Below, in pieces: positions 1 through 8,649 of a stretch of DNA of 57,750 nucleotides. The notes under the pieces are model-generated. The model searched no databases, had not been told where the DNA came from, and saw only the letters and a list, made by a program, of their open reading frames with translations. The translations under genes were made by a program, and so were the position numbers. Within the stretch, counting starts at the first letter, position 1. Each line of letters opens with the position of its first letter. The DNA is from Oscillospiraceae bacterium. GTDB lineage: Bacteria; Bacillota; Clostridia; UMGS1840. The DNA is taken from contig SVKD01000014.1 in the NCBI GenBank assembly GCA_015068645.1, positions 1 through 57,750 of the forward strand. The letters are read 5' to 3'.

Positions 1-1177
1 CCGTCATTGTAAATGTGCTTTGTGTCCATACACCTGCACCGTGTTGTGCGAAGTTTTTGATGATATTACCACCGGTCATATAGAAGTTTTTACCCTGATT
101 CCATAGACCACCGCCACATTTCGATGCAATGTTTTCTCTGATTTCTCCGCCTTGCATTTCTATATTACCATTATCATTATTCCACACACCTGCACCATAG
201 GCAGCCTCATTTTTCTTAATGCTTCCGCCGAAGATAATCATTTTAGCATCGCCGCTGTTTGCGTTCCAGATACCACCGCCGTAGCTGGCTTTGTTATGGC
301 ATATTGTTCCGCCATACATAGCAAAATTGTAGTTGTTCCACAAGCCGGCGCCGTAACCACCTCCGTTATCAATAATCTTTCCGCCATACATAACGAATGT
401 ACCGCCATTATGAATACCCGCTCCCTGTTCGTGTGAGCCTCCGGTTATCATACCCGTTTGCATTGCAGAGCAGTCACAAAGACGAAGCTTTCCGCCCGAT
501 GAGATATTTATCACTCTGCCATTGCCCGTTTTTTTGATGCTGTTACCATTAAGGCAAATAGTGAGAGTTTTATCTCCTGCAACATTTAATGTTTCTGTTC
601 TTGAAACATCTCCGATAAGATATACATACGCAACATTATCTACATAAGGGATAGCACTTGTGCCATCCCACGGCTGAAATTGCTGCGGTTTATGACTTTG
701 GTGTTCACCAAGAAGAATATCCCCGCCGCAAATGCAATGATTCTGATGGGGCATACCGAGGTTTTCATACTTGAATGTGATTGTACCCTCAATAAGTGAA
801 TCGCCTTTATATGCAAAAGTTCCCACTTTCCCATTTATAAAGATGGTTCCATCGGCATACCAGTTATCAATTGTTTTGTTCAATCCGGGGTTAATTGCAA
901 CTCCAACTGTTACAGTATAAGATCCACCGGCTTTAAAACATCCGTTTTCATCAAAATCTCCGTCCCAGCTTATACCTGTAATATAGGTACTTGCACCTTC
1001 ACGCATTGTTCCTGTGGTTGCAGGAGTATCTCCGACCGCAGGCTCTTTTATAGTAACATATATTGAATATATAACCGCTGAATCTGTAGCTGCCGTATTC
1101 TCCTCAGCCTGTACGCTGACAGACACAAGGGAAAATATCATACATAGGCATATAATAGAGCTTAAAAATTTTTTCAT
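1..1177 (-). CDS. Exported right-handed beta-helix surface protein, 3' end outside window
   Basis: The reading frame is open from the ATG at 1175-1177 to the window edge, so the C-terminus is missing. A good ribosome binding site (AAGGAGA) precedes the start. The N-terminus (MKKFLSSIICLCMIFS) is a signal peptide. Residues ~35-130 form a domain shared with the neighbouring remnant at 1234-1470 (STYITGISWDGDFDENGCF). From about residue 200 there are repeats of roughly 22-25 residues with GGG-x-WN and MYGG motifs, typical of right-handed parallel beta-helix (polymorphic-repeat) surface proteins. The intact paralog at 2492-4663 has the same layout and ends in three SLH domains, so this one probably ended in SLH domains too, but that part is not visible. 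Function is unknown; I infer a cell-wall-attached adhesin or surface protein. It lies 57 bases downstream of the remnant, in the position the paralog occupies behind the SLH/GLUG gene. Confidence 0.8.
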   Translation of the reverse strand, partial: MKKFLSSIICLCMIFSLVSVSVQAEENTAATDSAVIYSIYVTIKEPAVGDTPATTGTMREGASTYITGISWDGDFDENGCFKAGGSYTVTVGVAINPGLNKTIDNWYADGTIFINGKVGTFAYKGDSLIEGTITFKYENLGMPHQNHCICGGDILLGEHQSHKPQQFQPWDGTSAIPYVDNVAYVYLIGDVSRTETLNVAGDKTLTICLNGNSIKKTGNGRVINISSGGKLRLCDCSAMQTGMITGGSHEQGAGIHNGGTFVMYGGKIIDNGGGYGAGLWNNYNFAMYGGTICHNKASYGGGIWNANSGDAKMIIFGGSIKKNEAAYGAGVWNNDNGNIEMQGGEIRENIASKCGGGLWNQGKNFYMTGGNIIKNFAQHGAGVWTQSTFTMT

Positions 1178-1233
1178 TTTCTCTCCTTCTTTCCCTGTTT
1201 AAATTTATTTTACAAACGGATAAGTAACAGGAG

Positions 1234-1470
1234 CTAAATTATTTTCCCATATGTAACCTTTCCGGACTCATCAAGTTCCCCGTTCCATTCAACCTTGGAT
1301 ACATAGGTACTTGCAGTTTCGGGAACAGATGCTTCATAAGAAAGTGCTTCTCCGGTTTTAGGTTCTTTTACGGTAACATTAAAAATGGTAATGTTGGTCG
1401 CAAATACATCTGTCGGCAGTATGCAAAGAAGCATACATAAGCACAAAAGCAAACTGAATATTTTTTTCAT
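1234..1470 (-). pseudogene. Truncated exported protein, remnant of a duplicated surface gene
   Basis: A 78-residue frame starts at the ATG at 1468-1470, after AGAAGGGG. A TTG start 21 bases upstream is also open but would overlap the ribosome binding site. The signal peptide (MKKIFSLLLCLCMLL) and all upstream sequence nearly match those of the 1220-residue SLH protein at 4686-8348. The mature part (VKEPKTGEALSYEAS, then STYVSKVEWNGELDESGK) instead resembles the N-terminal domain of the beta-helix gene just downstream. The frame stops after YGKII. If one base is shifted near 1245, a frame continues through WENNLAPVTYPFVK to another stop, which suggests a frameshift on top of truncation. It may still be translated as a small secreted peptide; I consider it a decayed gene. 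Confidence 0.6.
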
Positions 1471-1526
1471 AAAACCCCTTCTTTCTGACAAAATTCTTGC
1501 AATTTTGGAATTATTATGCTATACTG

Positions 1527-1557
1527 ATTATACATCGTATCCTAATGGTCGATGCAA
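1527..1557 (-). promoter_or_regulatory. MerR-type promoter with 19-bp spacer (copy A)
   Basis: Read on the minus strand, a -35 box TTGCAT (1552-1557) and a -10 box TATAAT (1527-1532) are separated by 19 bases instead of 17. The spacer region carries an imperfect dyad with CATCG and CGATG ends. A 19-bp spacer with a dyad is the known hallmark of promoters untwisted by MerR-family activators. A MerR-family gene starts 57 bases away on the other strand. The same arrangement recurs at 8405-8435 with a few substitutions. The promoter would drive the remnant and beta-helix genes; control by the adjacent regulator is inferred. Confidence 0.7.
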
Positions 1558-1613
1558 TAGTTTTTTGAAATTTTTGTAATTTTTTTGATTTTAGAAAGCT
1601 TGAGGACATTTTT

Positions 1614-2381
1614 ATGGAGCAAAAATACTTATTTTCTATCGGAGAAGTGGCAAAAGCCGTAGGAATTACCCGAAAAACAATTTTAAATTATGAAACCAAA
1701 GGGCTCATTAAGCCCGACAAAAAAGAGGGTGCCACCGCCAACAGATACTACACCATTGACACCTTTACCCAAATTCGTACCATTCGTGTATTTCAGAATC
1801 TGGGCCTTTCTCTCGATGAAATTCGTACATATTTTAACGAATCTGCCGATTTGCATCCGATGATCAACCGACTGGAAAAAATGAGAGATGAACTGAATCT
1901 CACCATAGAAAAACTCAAAGAACGCACCAATACACACGGCAACATCATCAAGGAAATTACCATTGAACCCCAAGCCATCTATCAACGTACTTATCACGCC
2001 GGTAGCATAGCAGATAAAACCAACCTGCTTCGGGATACAGCATTAGAGGCATTCCGACAATACGGAACAGATACCACCAAACGAATGTATTTTACAGAGC
2101 ATACCCTAAAGTCTCCCGATGAGGTTGCCTACTGTGTTGCTGTTCCGCCGGAAAGCAAGGGAGAATTCATTCAATATCTTCCTACCTTAAAAGCAATTTC
2201 CTTCTTTCATCACGGTGCCTATGAGGAAATTCCAAAAGCCAGACAGAGTCTGATTGTCTACGCAGAAGAAAACAACCTGAAGCTGTCAGGAGTATTCCGT
2301 AATCTTTATTTAGAAGGACCACCCCAGCATAAAGACCCAAACAAATTTATCACCCAAATTATCGCTATATTAGAAGATTAA
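1614..2381 (+). CDS. MerR-family transcriptional regulator with GyrI-like effector domain
   Basis: This 255-residue protein has an N-terminal MerR winged helix-turn-helix (SIGEVAKAVGITRKTILNYE, residues ~8-27, then NRYYTIDTFTQI). A dimerisation coiled coil follows at ~75-105 (NRLEKMRDELNLTIEKLKER). The C-terminal half (~110-255) resembles the GyrI-like/BmrR effector-binding fold. This architecture is known from multidrug-sensing regulators such as BmrR. The ligand cannot be read from the sequence. It is transcribed divergently from the surface genes, with the 19-bp-spacer promoter between them, so it most likely controls that promoter and perhaps the second copy at 8405. A remnant of a second copy of this gene lies at 8549-8607. 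A perfect hairpin terminator follows the stop. Confidence 0.88.
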   Translation: MEQKYLFSIGEVAKAVGITRKTILNYETKGLIKPDKKEGATANRYYTIDTFTQIRTIRVFQNLGLSLDEIRTYFNESADLHPMINRLEKMRDELNLTIEKLKERTNTHGNIIKEITIEPQAIYQRTYHAGSIADKTNLLRDTALEAFRQYGTDTTKRMYFTEHTLKSPDEVAYCVAVPPESKGEFIQYLPTLKAISFFHHGAYEEIPKARQSLIVYAEENNLKLSGVFRNLYLEGPPQHKDPNKFITQIIAILED

Positions 2382-2390
2382 CCTAAAAGA

Positions 2391-2424
2391 AACTCTCGTC
2401 TGAAAATCAGACGAGAGTTTTCTT
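2391..2424 (+). terminator. Rho-independent terminator after the MerR gene
   Basis: A perfect 13-bp stem (AACTCTCGTCTGA paired with TCAGACGAGAGTT, loop AAA) is followed by TTTCTT, ten bases after the stop codon. Confidence 0.9.
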
Positions 2425-2491
2425 ATTGTGAATACAACAAGGTTCCGGGGTACCCGACCGCAATCTTTGATTGCGTCATCGGGTCGGGTTC
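2425..2491. repeat. Palindromic intergenic repeat, family C copy 1
   Basis: This ~67-bp element starts with TTGTGAATACAACAAGGTTC and continues into a palindrome with inner arms GCAATC/GATTGC and outer arms CCGACC/GGTCGG. It directly abuts the stop codon of the minus-strand gene at 2492. A nearly identical element occurs in inverted orientation at 42027-42098. In both places the TTGTGAATAC end is joined to a terminator hairpin. Confidence 0.8.
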
Positions 2492-4663
2492 TTATGATTT
2501 GAACGCTCTGTATAAGAAGGTTACAATCTGTGCTCTGGTGCAACTATCATCGGGAGAGAAAGTGACGGGAGTTGTACCGGTGGTGATACCGGTTTCCAAT
2601 GCCCAGGCAACTGCATCTCGGTAGTTTGCATCCTCGGGAATATCGGTAAAGGGAAGACCCTTTCTGTTCACCTGAGGGCTACCTGCCGCAATCCACATAT
2701 AGCGGATGGCTGCAGCACGACTGCAATAGTGATTGGGAGAAAAGGCAGCTGTCCGTTCCATTTTTAGTTCCCATGCCCAACGGGTTGCATCATAGAAATA
2801 ATCGGAGGGCTTGGTATCTGCAAAATAGAAGCCGTCGGTTTCGGGGCTTCCGTGCATACGGTAAAGGAAGGTTACCACCTGCCCTCTTAAACATTTTTCA
2901 TCGGGAGAGAAGGTAACGTCGGTGGTACCGGTGGTAATTCCCTTTTCCACCGCCCATTTCACGGGTTCTAAGTAATACGCATCTGCCGCAACATCAATAA
3001 ACTTGGTGGGCATTGCGGCATTTTGGTTTACCACACCGCCTTCTTCCACCGCAATATCGGCATATTCCTCTGCCTGATTTAAAATGATTTCGGCTGCGCC
3101 TTCCATATTGAGAATCCCTTTTACATAAGCACCGGCACCCACGGAACCGTAGTTAGAAACAATGCCGGCGTTCCCGGAAAGTCTGGCAGTACCGGGTCCT
3201 ACCATTTTGTCTTCATACTGGATATAGATGCCGGCACCGCCTACCGCTTCGTTTTCTGCGATAACACCGCTTGACATCACGAATTCACTGCCGTCGTTGA
3301 CCCAAACGCCACCGCCAACGTAGGAACGGTTAAAGGTGATTTCGCCGCCCGACATATGAAACAGACCGCCGTTATTCCACACACCGCCGGCGTAGCCATC
3401 CAGTTCATAGGGGTCGGAGCTTCCGATATTTTTGGAAATGTTGCCGCTCTTTAAGAAAAATGTGCCGCCGTTATTCCAAACGCCACCACCGTTACGGGAA
3501 ATATTCTCTAACAACATCGCACCGTCAATCTCTAAAGTGCCGCCGTTGTTCCAGATACCACCGCCGGCGGTGGAAGCAATATTTTGCTGGATTACCCCAC
3601 CTTTTAAGGTGAGAACGGCATTGTCATTATTCCAGATACCGCCACCGCATACCGCAGTATTTAAGGTGATAGTGCCTTCATACATCTCAAAATTCCAATT
3701 GGAATCGTTGGCATTCCAAACACCGCCGCCATAGAGTGCTTCGTTGTCATAAATGTCGCCGCCGTACATATAGAAGTTGGCATGGTTATACACACCGCCA
3801 CCGTATCCGCCTTTGTTTTTGGTGATAACGCCACCGTACATATAAACGGTTCCGTAGCTGTGAATCCCTGCACCATATTCTTCCCAACCGCCGGTGATTT
3901 GACCGCCGGCATCACGGGTACAGTTACAAAGATACAGCTTACCGCCGGTTTTCACATTGATAACGCTACCTGCTTCCGATCCTTTTTTCAGAGCGTGACC
4001 ATTTAAGCAAAGATACAATGTTTTGTTGCCGCCGATATTTAAGGTATCTGCGAGAACGATGTCTTCGGTCAAATACACATACGCAACATTCTGAGTATAG
4101 GTGATTTTCGTATCCGCTGCACTGATGGGCGAATAGGTAACCTCAGTGTGTGAGGTATGGTCACCGATATTGATATAACCGCCGCAGTAACAATGTTTAT
4201 GCTTTAATGCTTCTTCCTCTGCCGCAGTAATCATTTCTCCCGTGGCATCGGTTTTTACGATGAAATGCAGTTTTACGTTTTTACGAATTACAGACTGCAA
4301 ATTCAATCTGCTTACCTTGTCCAAATTGGTGGTTTGCACATCTTCAACACCAAAATCCTCGGAAAAATTGGCATCCACTCCGCTTTTCACCTTCACCGTT
4401 ACAAAAAGGTTATATTCCTTTTTCGCATAAAAGGTATCCTGAGCGGTTTTTGTGCCAACCCAGCTTACCTCCGAAATTTCCAAACGGTCATCGGAAACGC
4501 TGAAGGTAACATCTTCCTCGGTTACGCCGCTATGAAAACCGTTCATGGTGATGCCAAAGGTTTCAATGGTTTCTGCAGCTTCTCCCAAGGCAGCAAAGGT
4601 CGCTGTGGGAAATGCCGCCATTAACATACAAAAACATAACAAAAGACCAATTAGTTTTTTCAT
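2492..4663 (-). CDS. Exported beta-helix protein with three C-terminal SLH domains
   Basis: This 723-residue protein starts with a signal peptide (MKKLIGLLLCFCMLMAAFPTA). Residues ~30-135 form the N-terminal domain shared by this locus. About residues 185-540 are a right-handed beta-helix built from repeats with GGGVWNN or GGGIWNN turns and MYGG strands. Residues ~545-723 hold three SLH modules (AVEKGITTGTTDVTFSPD; a divergent middle one, RWAWELKMERTAAFSPN; ALETGITTGTTPVTFSPD). SLH modules anchor proteins to pyruvylated secondary cell-wall polymer, so this is a cell-surface protein; its binding target is unknown. The gene is 22 bases downstream of the larger SLH gene and is probably co-transcribed with it. 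GGAGTG precedes the ATG. The incomplete gene at 1-1177 is its paralog. Confidence 0.9.
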   Translation of the reverse strand: MKKLIGLLLCFCMLMAAFPTATFAALGEAAETIETFGITMNGFHSGVTEEDVTFSVSDDRLEISEVSWVGTKTAQDTFYAKKEYNLFVTVKVKSGVDANFSEDFGVEDVQTTNLDKVSRLNLQSVIRKNVKLHFIVKTDATGEMITAAEEEALKHKHCYCGGYINIGDHTSHTEVTYSPISAADTKITYTQNVAYVYLTEDIVLADTLNIGGNKTLYLCLNGHALKKGSEAGSVINVKTGGKLYLCNCTRDAGGQITGGWEEYGAGIHSYGTVYMYGGVITKNKGGYGGGVYNHANFYMYGGDIYDNEALYGGGVWNANDSNWNFEMYEGTITLNTAVCGGGIWNNDNAVLTLKGGVIQQNIASTAGGGIWNNGGTLEIDGAMLLENISRNGGGVWNNGGTFFLKSGNISKNIGSSDPYELDGYAGGVWNNGGLFHMSGGEITFNRSYVGGGVWVNDGSEFVMSSGVIAENEAVGGAGIYIQYEDKMVGPGTARLSGNAGIVSNYGSVGAGAYVKGILNMEGAAEIILNQAEEYADIAVEEGGVVNQNAAMPTKFIDVAADAYYLEPVKWAVEKGITTGTTDVTFSPDEKCLRGQVVTFLYRMHGSPETDGFYFADTKPSDYFYDATRWAWELKMERTAAFSPNHYCSRAAAIRYMWIAAGSPQVNRKGLPFTDIPEDANYRDAVAWALETGITTGTTPVTFSPDDSCTRAQIVTFLYRAFKS

Positions 4664-4685
4664 ATTTTATGCACTCCGTTTTTTA

Positions 4686-7600
4686 TTATTTGGTGAATGC
4701 TCGGTATAAGAAGGTTGCAATCTGACCTCTGGTGCAGGTTGCATCGGGAGAGAATGTGGTGTCGGAGGTACCGGAGGTAACACCCATATATAACGCCCAT
4801 TCTACTGCTGCCGCACATTCGGAATCCTTGGAAACGTCTGCAAATTTTCCGTCATAAGAGAATGCGGGGCAAAATGCGTTCTTCCACATATAAATAACGG
4901 TTTCCGAACGGGTACAGGGAGTGTTTCCTGCAAAAACAGGTCCTTTCACCATATCCATACCGTATGCCCAAAGTGCCGCATCATAATAGTAATCGGATTG
5001 AGACACATCACTAAAGGGATTGGCAATATTCTCCTTGGGGCTTCCTGCCGCACGCCAGAGGAAGGTTAAAATCTGTGCACGGGTACAGGTTGCATCGGGA
5101 CTAAAGGTGGTTGCAGAAGTACCTGTGGTGATTTTTTTCTTTACAGCCCATTCCACCGCATTGGCATACCAGGTATCTGTTTTTACGTCCGTAAAGGAAC
5201 CAACATTGCCTGCCACAAAATGGTAAGGTCCGTTTGGCATATTGTCTTCAGGAATTGCAGCAAGCACTTTTCTTCCCAAAGCGGAAGAATTTTTCCACAT
5301 AGAGCCGGAAACGGCGTTACCGTTGGAGGAGCAGTTTCTGATATATTCCGTTCCGTATTGACTTACTGCCGCAAGAGAAGACACGGTTTCTGCCGTGGTG
5401 GGATAGCCGGTGCTTGCGTCATACTGATTTCCGTGGATTGTTCCCACATTATAACAGTTTTCAATATGAATATCCGATGCAGAGAACATGAAAATACCTG
5501 CTGCGGCTCTTCCCGTAATATTACCGGAGTTATAACAATTCTGAATGAAGGATGCACCTTCCGGCGGTTTGTGATAAATACCGGGAATTTCAGGGATAGC
5601 GGCGTAGGAGCAAATACCGGCTGCCAACGATTCGTGCCAGGAGCCTTCGAGGTCTCCTTCTCTCACGGGCAGAGTAATATCCCCGCTGTTAAAGCATTCG
5701 TGAATGTGGGTGGTGTCGATGGAACCCATAATACCTGCCACATAAAGGAAGTAATTCGCTTCGTTCACATTTACGGTGATATCCGAATCGTTGAAGCATT
5801 TTTCAATGTGCAGATAGGTATGTTTGGGATTACCCGGACCGCCAAACACACCGCCACCGGAGGAACAGATACCGCCGGCATTGATATTCACACTACCGGG
5901 TCCGCTAATATTAAATTTGATGTTTCCGCCTTTGGAATAACAGTTATAAATATCCATACCGTTATTCATACCGCCGCAAATAGCACCGGCATAAAGGTCA
6001 AGTTGTTTTTTAATATTGTGATAAGTTACATCAATATTGAAATCCACAACACCAAGATTCTTAATTCTGTTAGTGTCGGGACTGGTTGCTAAGTTTGCAA
6101 ATAATCCGTATGCTCTCCAGTTACCCGTTTCGGTTAAAAACGGAGTTTCTTCGTTAATCACAATCTGCATACCGGAGATCACATGTCCGTTTCCGTCGAA
6201 GGAACCGAGGAAGGAGCAAGCGCCCACTTCCGCCTTATTGTAACCGCCGCCCATAAAGCCGTAGGCAGGAGTTCCGCCGATGGGAACCCAGTTACCCCAA
6301 TTGGAAAGGTCAATATCGGCAATCAATTTATAGTGCATGGTCATACCGAAGCGAACGGCATTTAACTGGTCTGCGGTTTCAATTAAGAAGGGGTCTTCCA
6401 AGGTACCGCTACCACCTGCAAAGGCGTACTGCATATTTTTCCAATGTCCGGGTGCACCCGGCATATAAGTATCTAAGTATTCAATTTCACCGATAAATGC
6501 CGCCGGCATATAGCGAACGGTAGGGCTGATTTCGGAATTGGAAACCGCATACCACTGTCCGTCTAAGCCGGGAACTTTATAGCTTACGGCTTCATCGTGG
6601 ATATACACTTCTTCCCCGGGGTCGATTGCACTTGAACCCATGTGCGGATACTCATACATCTTGGCATTTCCGCCCATAGAATTCACTTTTGCCTTTGCAT
6701 AACCGCGGTTAATGGGACCTGCCGCTATTTTTTCGGTTGCTCTCATCAGCTCGGATGAGGGTCTTGCGTCATTCTTGTCACCATTGCCGGTAAATGCAGT
6801 ATAACGAACTACCGCACGGTCTTCGGTAACGCTTAAAATTTCACCGTTTTTTGCTTCCATGTCGTTTGCAAAATAGTAATCAACGGCAACCGTATCCACG
6901 GGAACAAAGGTGATATCCGCAGTTACAAAGCTGAATTTTTCTGTCACATACTCTGTGCTATACACAATGGATTCTGCTTTCAAGTAGCTAAGGTCCGCAG
7001 GAACCACTTCCGGCTTGGTGCCGTATTCTGCGGTAAAGCTTCTGATTAAAACATCAATATCTCTTCTGTCTTTTGAACCGAAATCGGGAGTTAAATTTGC
7101 GGAGGAATTGGCACCGTAGGCACCTGCCACCTTGATTTTCATTAAATACTTACTGCTCGGATCGTTCAAATTTTCTCTGGCTCTGATATAACCGATTCCG
7201 CCGTTGTATTCAATCATATGCATCACGGGGTGATTGTAACCGTTCACATAAGAACGAACAACTTTAACGGTATCGTTATACTGAATCTGTCCGAGGACGG
7301 TGCTTCCGGTGTTTGCCTGTGCAAACACATTCAGCCGTTCTTTTGCGATACCGGTTCCGCACTGGTCAATCTGAAAATCTAAATCATCATCACAATGGAA
7401 GGTGTAGCTTCCTTTTACCGCATACAAAGAAAGCTCTGTAATATCGCAGTAATAGTGATTGTAGTCCTGCAAAACGCTGAATTCAAATTTCAATACACCT
7501 GGAGTGGTATCAAAGTAATTCTTGTTTCTGTACTTTTCCTTAAAGGTATATTCTGCGGTCAGGGTGTAGTCCTCCCCTGCGATAAAGCAACCATTGGCGT

Positions 7601-8348
7601 CAAAATTACCGCTCCACTTCTGCATGGTAATATCGCCTTCGCTGTCACTCTCGGTTAAGGAACAGGGTTTTTCACCTGCAGTGGGGAATTTTTCAAGATA
7701 TAAGGTTTTTTGAAAGAATCCGCCGGAAAGATAAGGCGTAGTAGTGGTGGTGGTAGTAGTGGTGGTAGAAGAACCTCCTCGGGTCTGCACTGTTTTTTCC
7801 GCAGTGAAGGTAAGAGAGCTGCTTGTAAACTCTGATTTTGAAAAAAAGTAACCTGCACCGAATTCATTATACTGGTCAGCCACAAAAAGTGCACAACCTT
7901 TACTGTCATCCACACAAACGAGAACGCCGTATGCAACGTGCTTGCCGTAGGGGTCGGTCAGCTTGTGAATCACAACGGTATTCACATCCGATATGTTATA
8001 TTGACTCGCAATTGATTTTACCACGGGAGCAAGATTGGAAGACGGAGCCGGTGAAACACTTCCGATTTCACCATAGGTGCCAACATCGGTCAGCGTCCAT
8101 TCTCCTGCACATGTGTCGTAACGAAATACGCCGCCGGTGGCAGAAGCACCGTTTCTTAAGGGCGCCTGAGGTCTGGACACACTAATTTCGCCCCCTTGTT
8201 TTGTCTGATACGCCGGACTTCTCTGAACATCATACGCATAGTTAAAAGTCATTTCCTGAGAACTTTGAGCTGCGTTTGCTGCCAAGGCAGCCGGTAATAT
8301 GCTAAGAAGCATACATAAGCACAAAAGCAAACTGAATATTTTTTTCAT
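4686..8348 (-). CDS. Large exported SLH surface protein with SH3-like and GLUG-type regions
   Basis: I place the start at the ATG at 8346-8348 (AGAAGGGG four bases upstream) rather than an in-frame TTG 21 bases earlier, giving 1220 residues. In order: signal peptide (MKKIFSLLLCLCMLLSILPA); a ~170-residue unassigned domain; a run of ten threonines near residue 200, probably a linker; a domain related to the N-terminal domain of its neighbours; an SH3-like segment near 335-395 (NVFAQANTGSTVLGQIQYND); a beta-rich region ~650-1010 with GLUG-like repeats (IYNCYSKGGNI, IQNCYNSGNITG, IENCYNVGTIHG); and three C-terminal SLH modules (KKKITTGTSATTFSPDATC, MGVTSGTSDTTFSPDATC, a divergent one between). 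It is a predicted wall-anchored surface protein. It is transcribed from the 19-bp-spacer promoter at 8405, followed by the beta-helix SLH gene. Confidence 0.9.
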   Translation of the reverse strand: MKKIFSLLLCLCMLLSILPAALAANAAQSSQEMTFNYAYDVQRSPAYQTKQGGEISVSRPQAPLRNGASATGGVFRYDTCAGEWTLTDVGTYGEIGSVSPAPSSNLAPVVKSIASQYNISDVNTVVIHKLTDPYGKHVAYGVLVCVDDSKGCALFVADQYNEFGAGYFFSKSEFTSSSLTFTAEKTVQTRGGSSTTTTTTTTTTPYLSGGFFQKTLYLEKFPTAGEKPCSLTESDSEGDITMQKWSGNFDANGCFIAGEDYTLTAEYTFKEKYRNKNYFDTTPGVLKFEFSVLQDYNHYYCDITELSLYAVKGSYTFHCDDDLDFQIDQCGTGIAKERLNVFAQANTGSTVLGQIQYNDTVKVVRSYVNGYNHPVMHMIEYNGGIGYIRARENLNDPSSKYLMKIKVAGAYGANSSANLTPDFGSKDRRDIDVLIRSFTAEYGTKPEVVPADLSYLKAESIVYSTEYVTEKFSFVTADITFVPVDTVAVDYYFANDMEAKNGEILSVTEDRAVVRYTAFTGNGDKNDARPSSELMRATEKIAAGPINRGYAKAKVNSMGGNAKMYEYPHMGSSAIDPGEEVYIHDEAVSYKVPGLDGQWYAVSNSEISPTVRYMPAAFIGEIEYLDTYMPGAPGHWKNMQYAFAGGSGTLEDPFLIETADQLNAVRFGMTMHYKLIADIDLSNWGNWVPIGGTPAYGFMGGGYNKAEVGACSFLGSFDGNGHVISGMQIVINEETPFLTETGNWRAYGLFANLATSPDTNRIKNLGVVDFNIDVTYHNIKKQLDLYAGAICGGMNNGMDIYNCYSKGGNIKFNISGPGSVNINAGGICSSGGGVFGGPGNPKHTYLHIEKCFNDSDITVNVNEANYFLYVAGIMGSIDTTHIHECFNSGDITLPVREGDLEGSWHESLAAGICSYAAIPEIPGIYHKPPEGASFIQNCYNSGNITGRAAAGIFMFSASDIHIENCYNVGTIHGNQYDASTGYPTTAETVSSLAAVSQYGTEYIRNCSSNGNAVSGSMWKNSSALGRKVLAAIPEDNMPNGPYHFVAGNVGSFTDVKTDTWYANAVEWAVKKKITTGTSATTFSPDATCTRAQILTFLWRAAGSPKENIANPFSDVSQSDYYYDAALWAYGMDMVKGPVFAGNTPCTRSETVIYMWKNAFCPAFSYDGKFADVSKDSECAAAVEWALYMGVTSGTSDTTFSPDATCTRGQIATFLYRAFTK

Positions 8349-8404
8349 AAAACCCCTTCTTTCTGACAAAATTCTTGCAATTTTGGAATTATTATGCTAT
8401 ACTG

Positions 8405-8435
8405 ATTATACATCGTACCTTAATGGTCGATGCAA
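8405..8435 (-). promoter_or_regulatory. MerR-type promoter with 19-bp spacer (copy B)
   Basis: On the minus strand, TTGCAT (8430-8435) and TATAAT (8405-8410) are 19 bases apart, as in copy A. The spacer dyad is more symmetric here: CATCGACC on one side, GGTACGATG on the other. About 150 bases around it match the copy A region closely. It drives the 1220-residue SLH gene. The adjacent regulator gene has decayed, so control would have to come in trans from the MerR at 1614. Confidence 0.7.
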
Positions 8436-8548
8436 TAGTTTTTTGAAATTTTTGTAATTTTTTTGTTTTTTTATCAAAAGAGAGGGTACCGCTACGAACC
8501 ATCTGAACCTTACAAGCACATTCTGAATCCAATACTCGGAAGGTCCGC

Positions 8549-8607
8549 CACAGCACAAAGAACCCGATAAATTCATCACCCAAATGATTGCCATTTTAGC
8601 AGAATAA
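8549..8607 (+). pseudogene. 3' remnant of a second MerR-family regulator gene
   Basis: The last ~20 codons before the TAA at 8605-8607 read GPPQHKEPDKFITQMIAILAE. The intact regulator ends GPPQHKDPNKFITQIIAILED. Even the CCTAAAAGA after the stop is shared. Upstream of about 8549 the similarity fades and stop codons appear in frame (TGA near 8533). The remnant sits beyond the duplicated promoter in the same relative position as the intact gene. It therefore marks the end of the duplicated unit. Confidence 0.85.
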
Positions 8608-8610
8608 CCT

Positions 8611-8646
8611 AAAAGACCGCTATCTGTTAGAATAGCGGTCTTTTTT
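8611..8646. terminator. Bidirectional terminator between MerR remnant and dpaB
   Basis: A 9-bp stem (GACCGCTAT/ATAGCGGTC) is flanked by AAAA on the left and TTTTTT on the right. It can end minus-strand dpaAB transcription and rightward transcription from the MerR remnant. Confidence 0.85.
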
Positions 8647-8649
8647 AGT

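Noticed and set aside
3432-3734. Open frame on the plus strand, proline-rich, opposite the beta-helix SLH gene
   Set aside because: It is the mirror of the GGG-W-N repeats on the other strand; no ribosome binding site, and codon pattern fits the minus-strand gene.
5220-6092. 290-codon plus-strand open frame opposite the large SLH gene
   Set aside because: Antisense shadow of the GLUG-repeat region; composition is cysteine/histidine-rich without domain, and no start signals.
7738-7772. Possible sequencing error in the threonine-coding repeat of the SLH gene
   Set aside because: The run is made of mixed ACT/ACC codons, stays in frame, and is a plausible linker.
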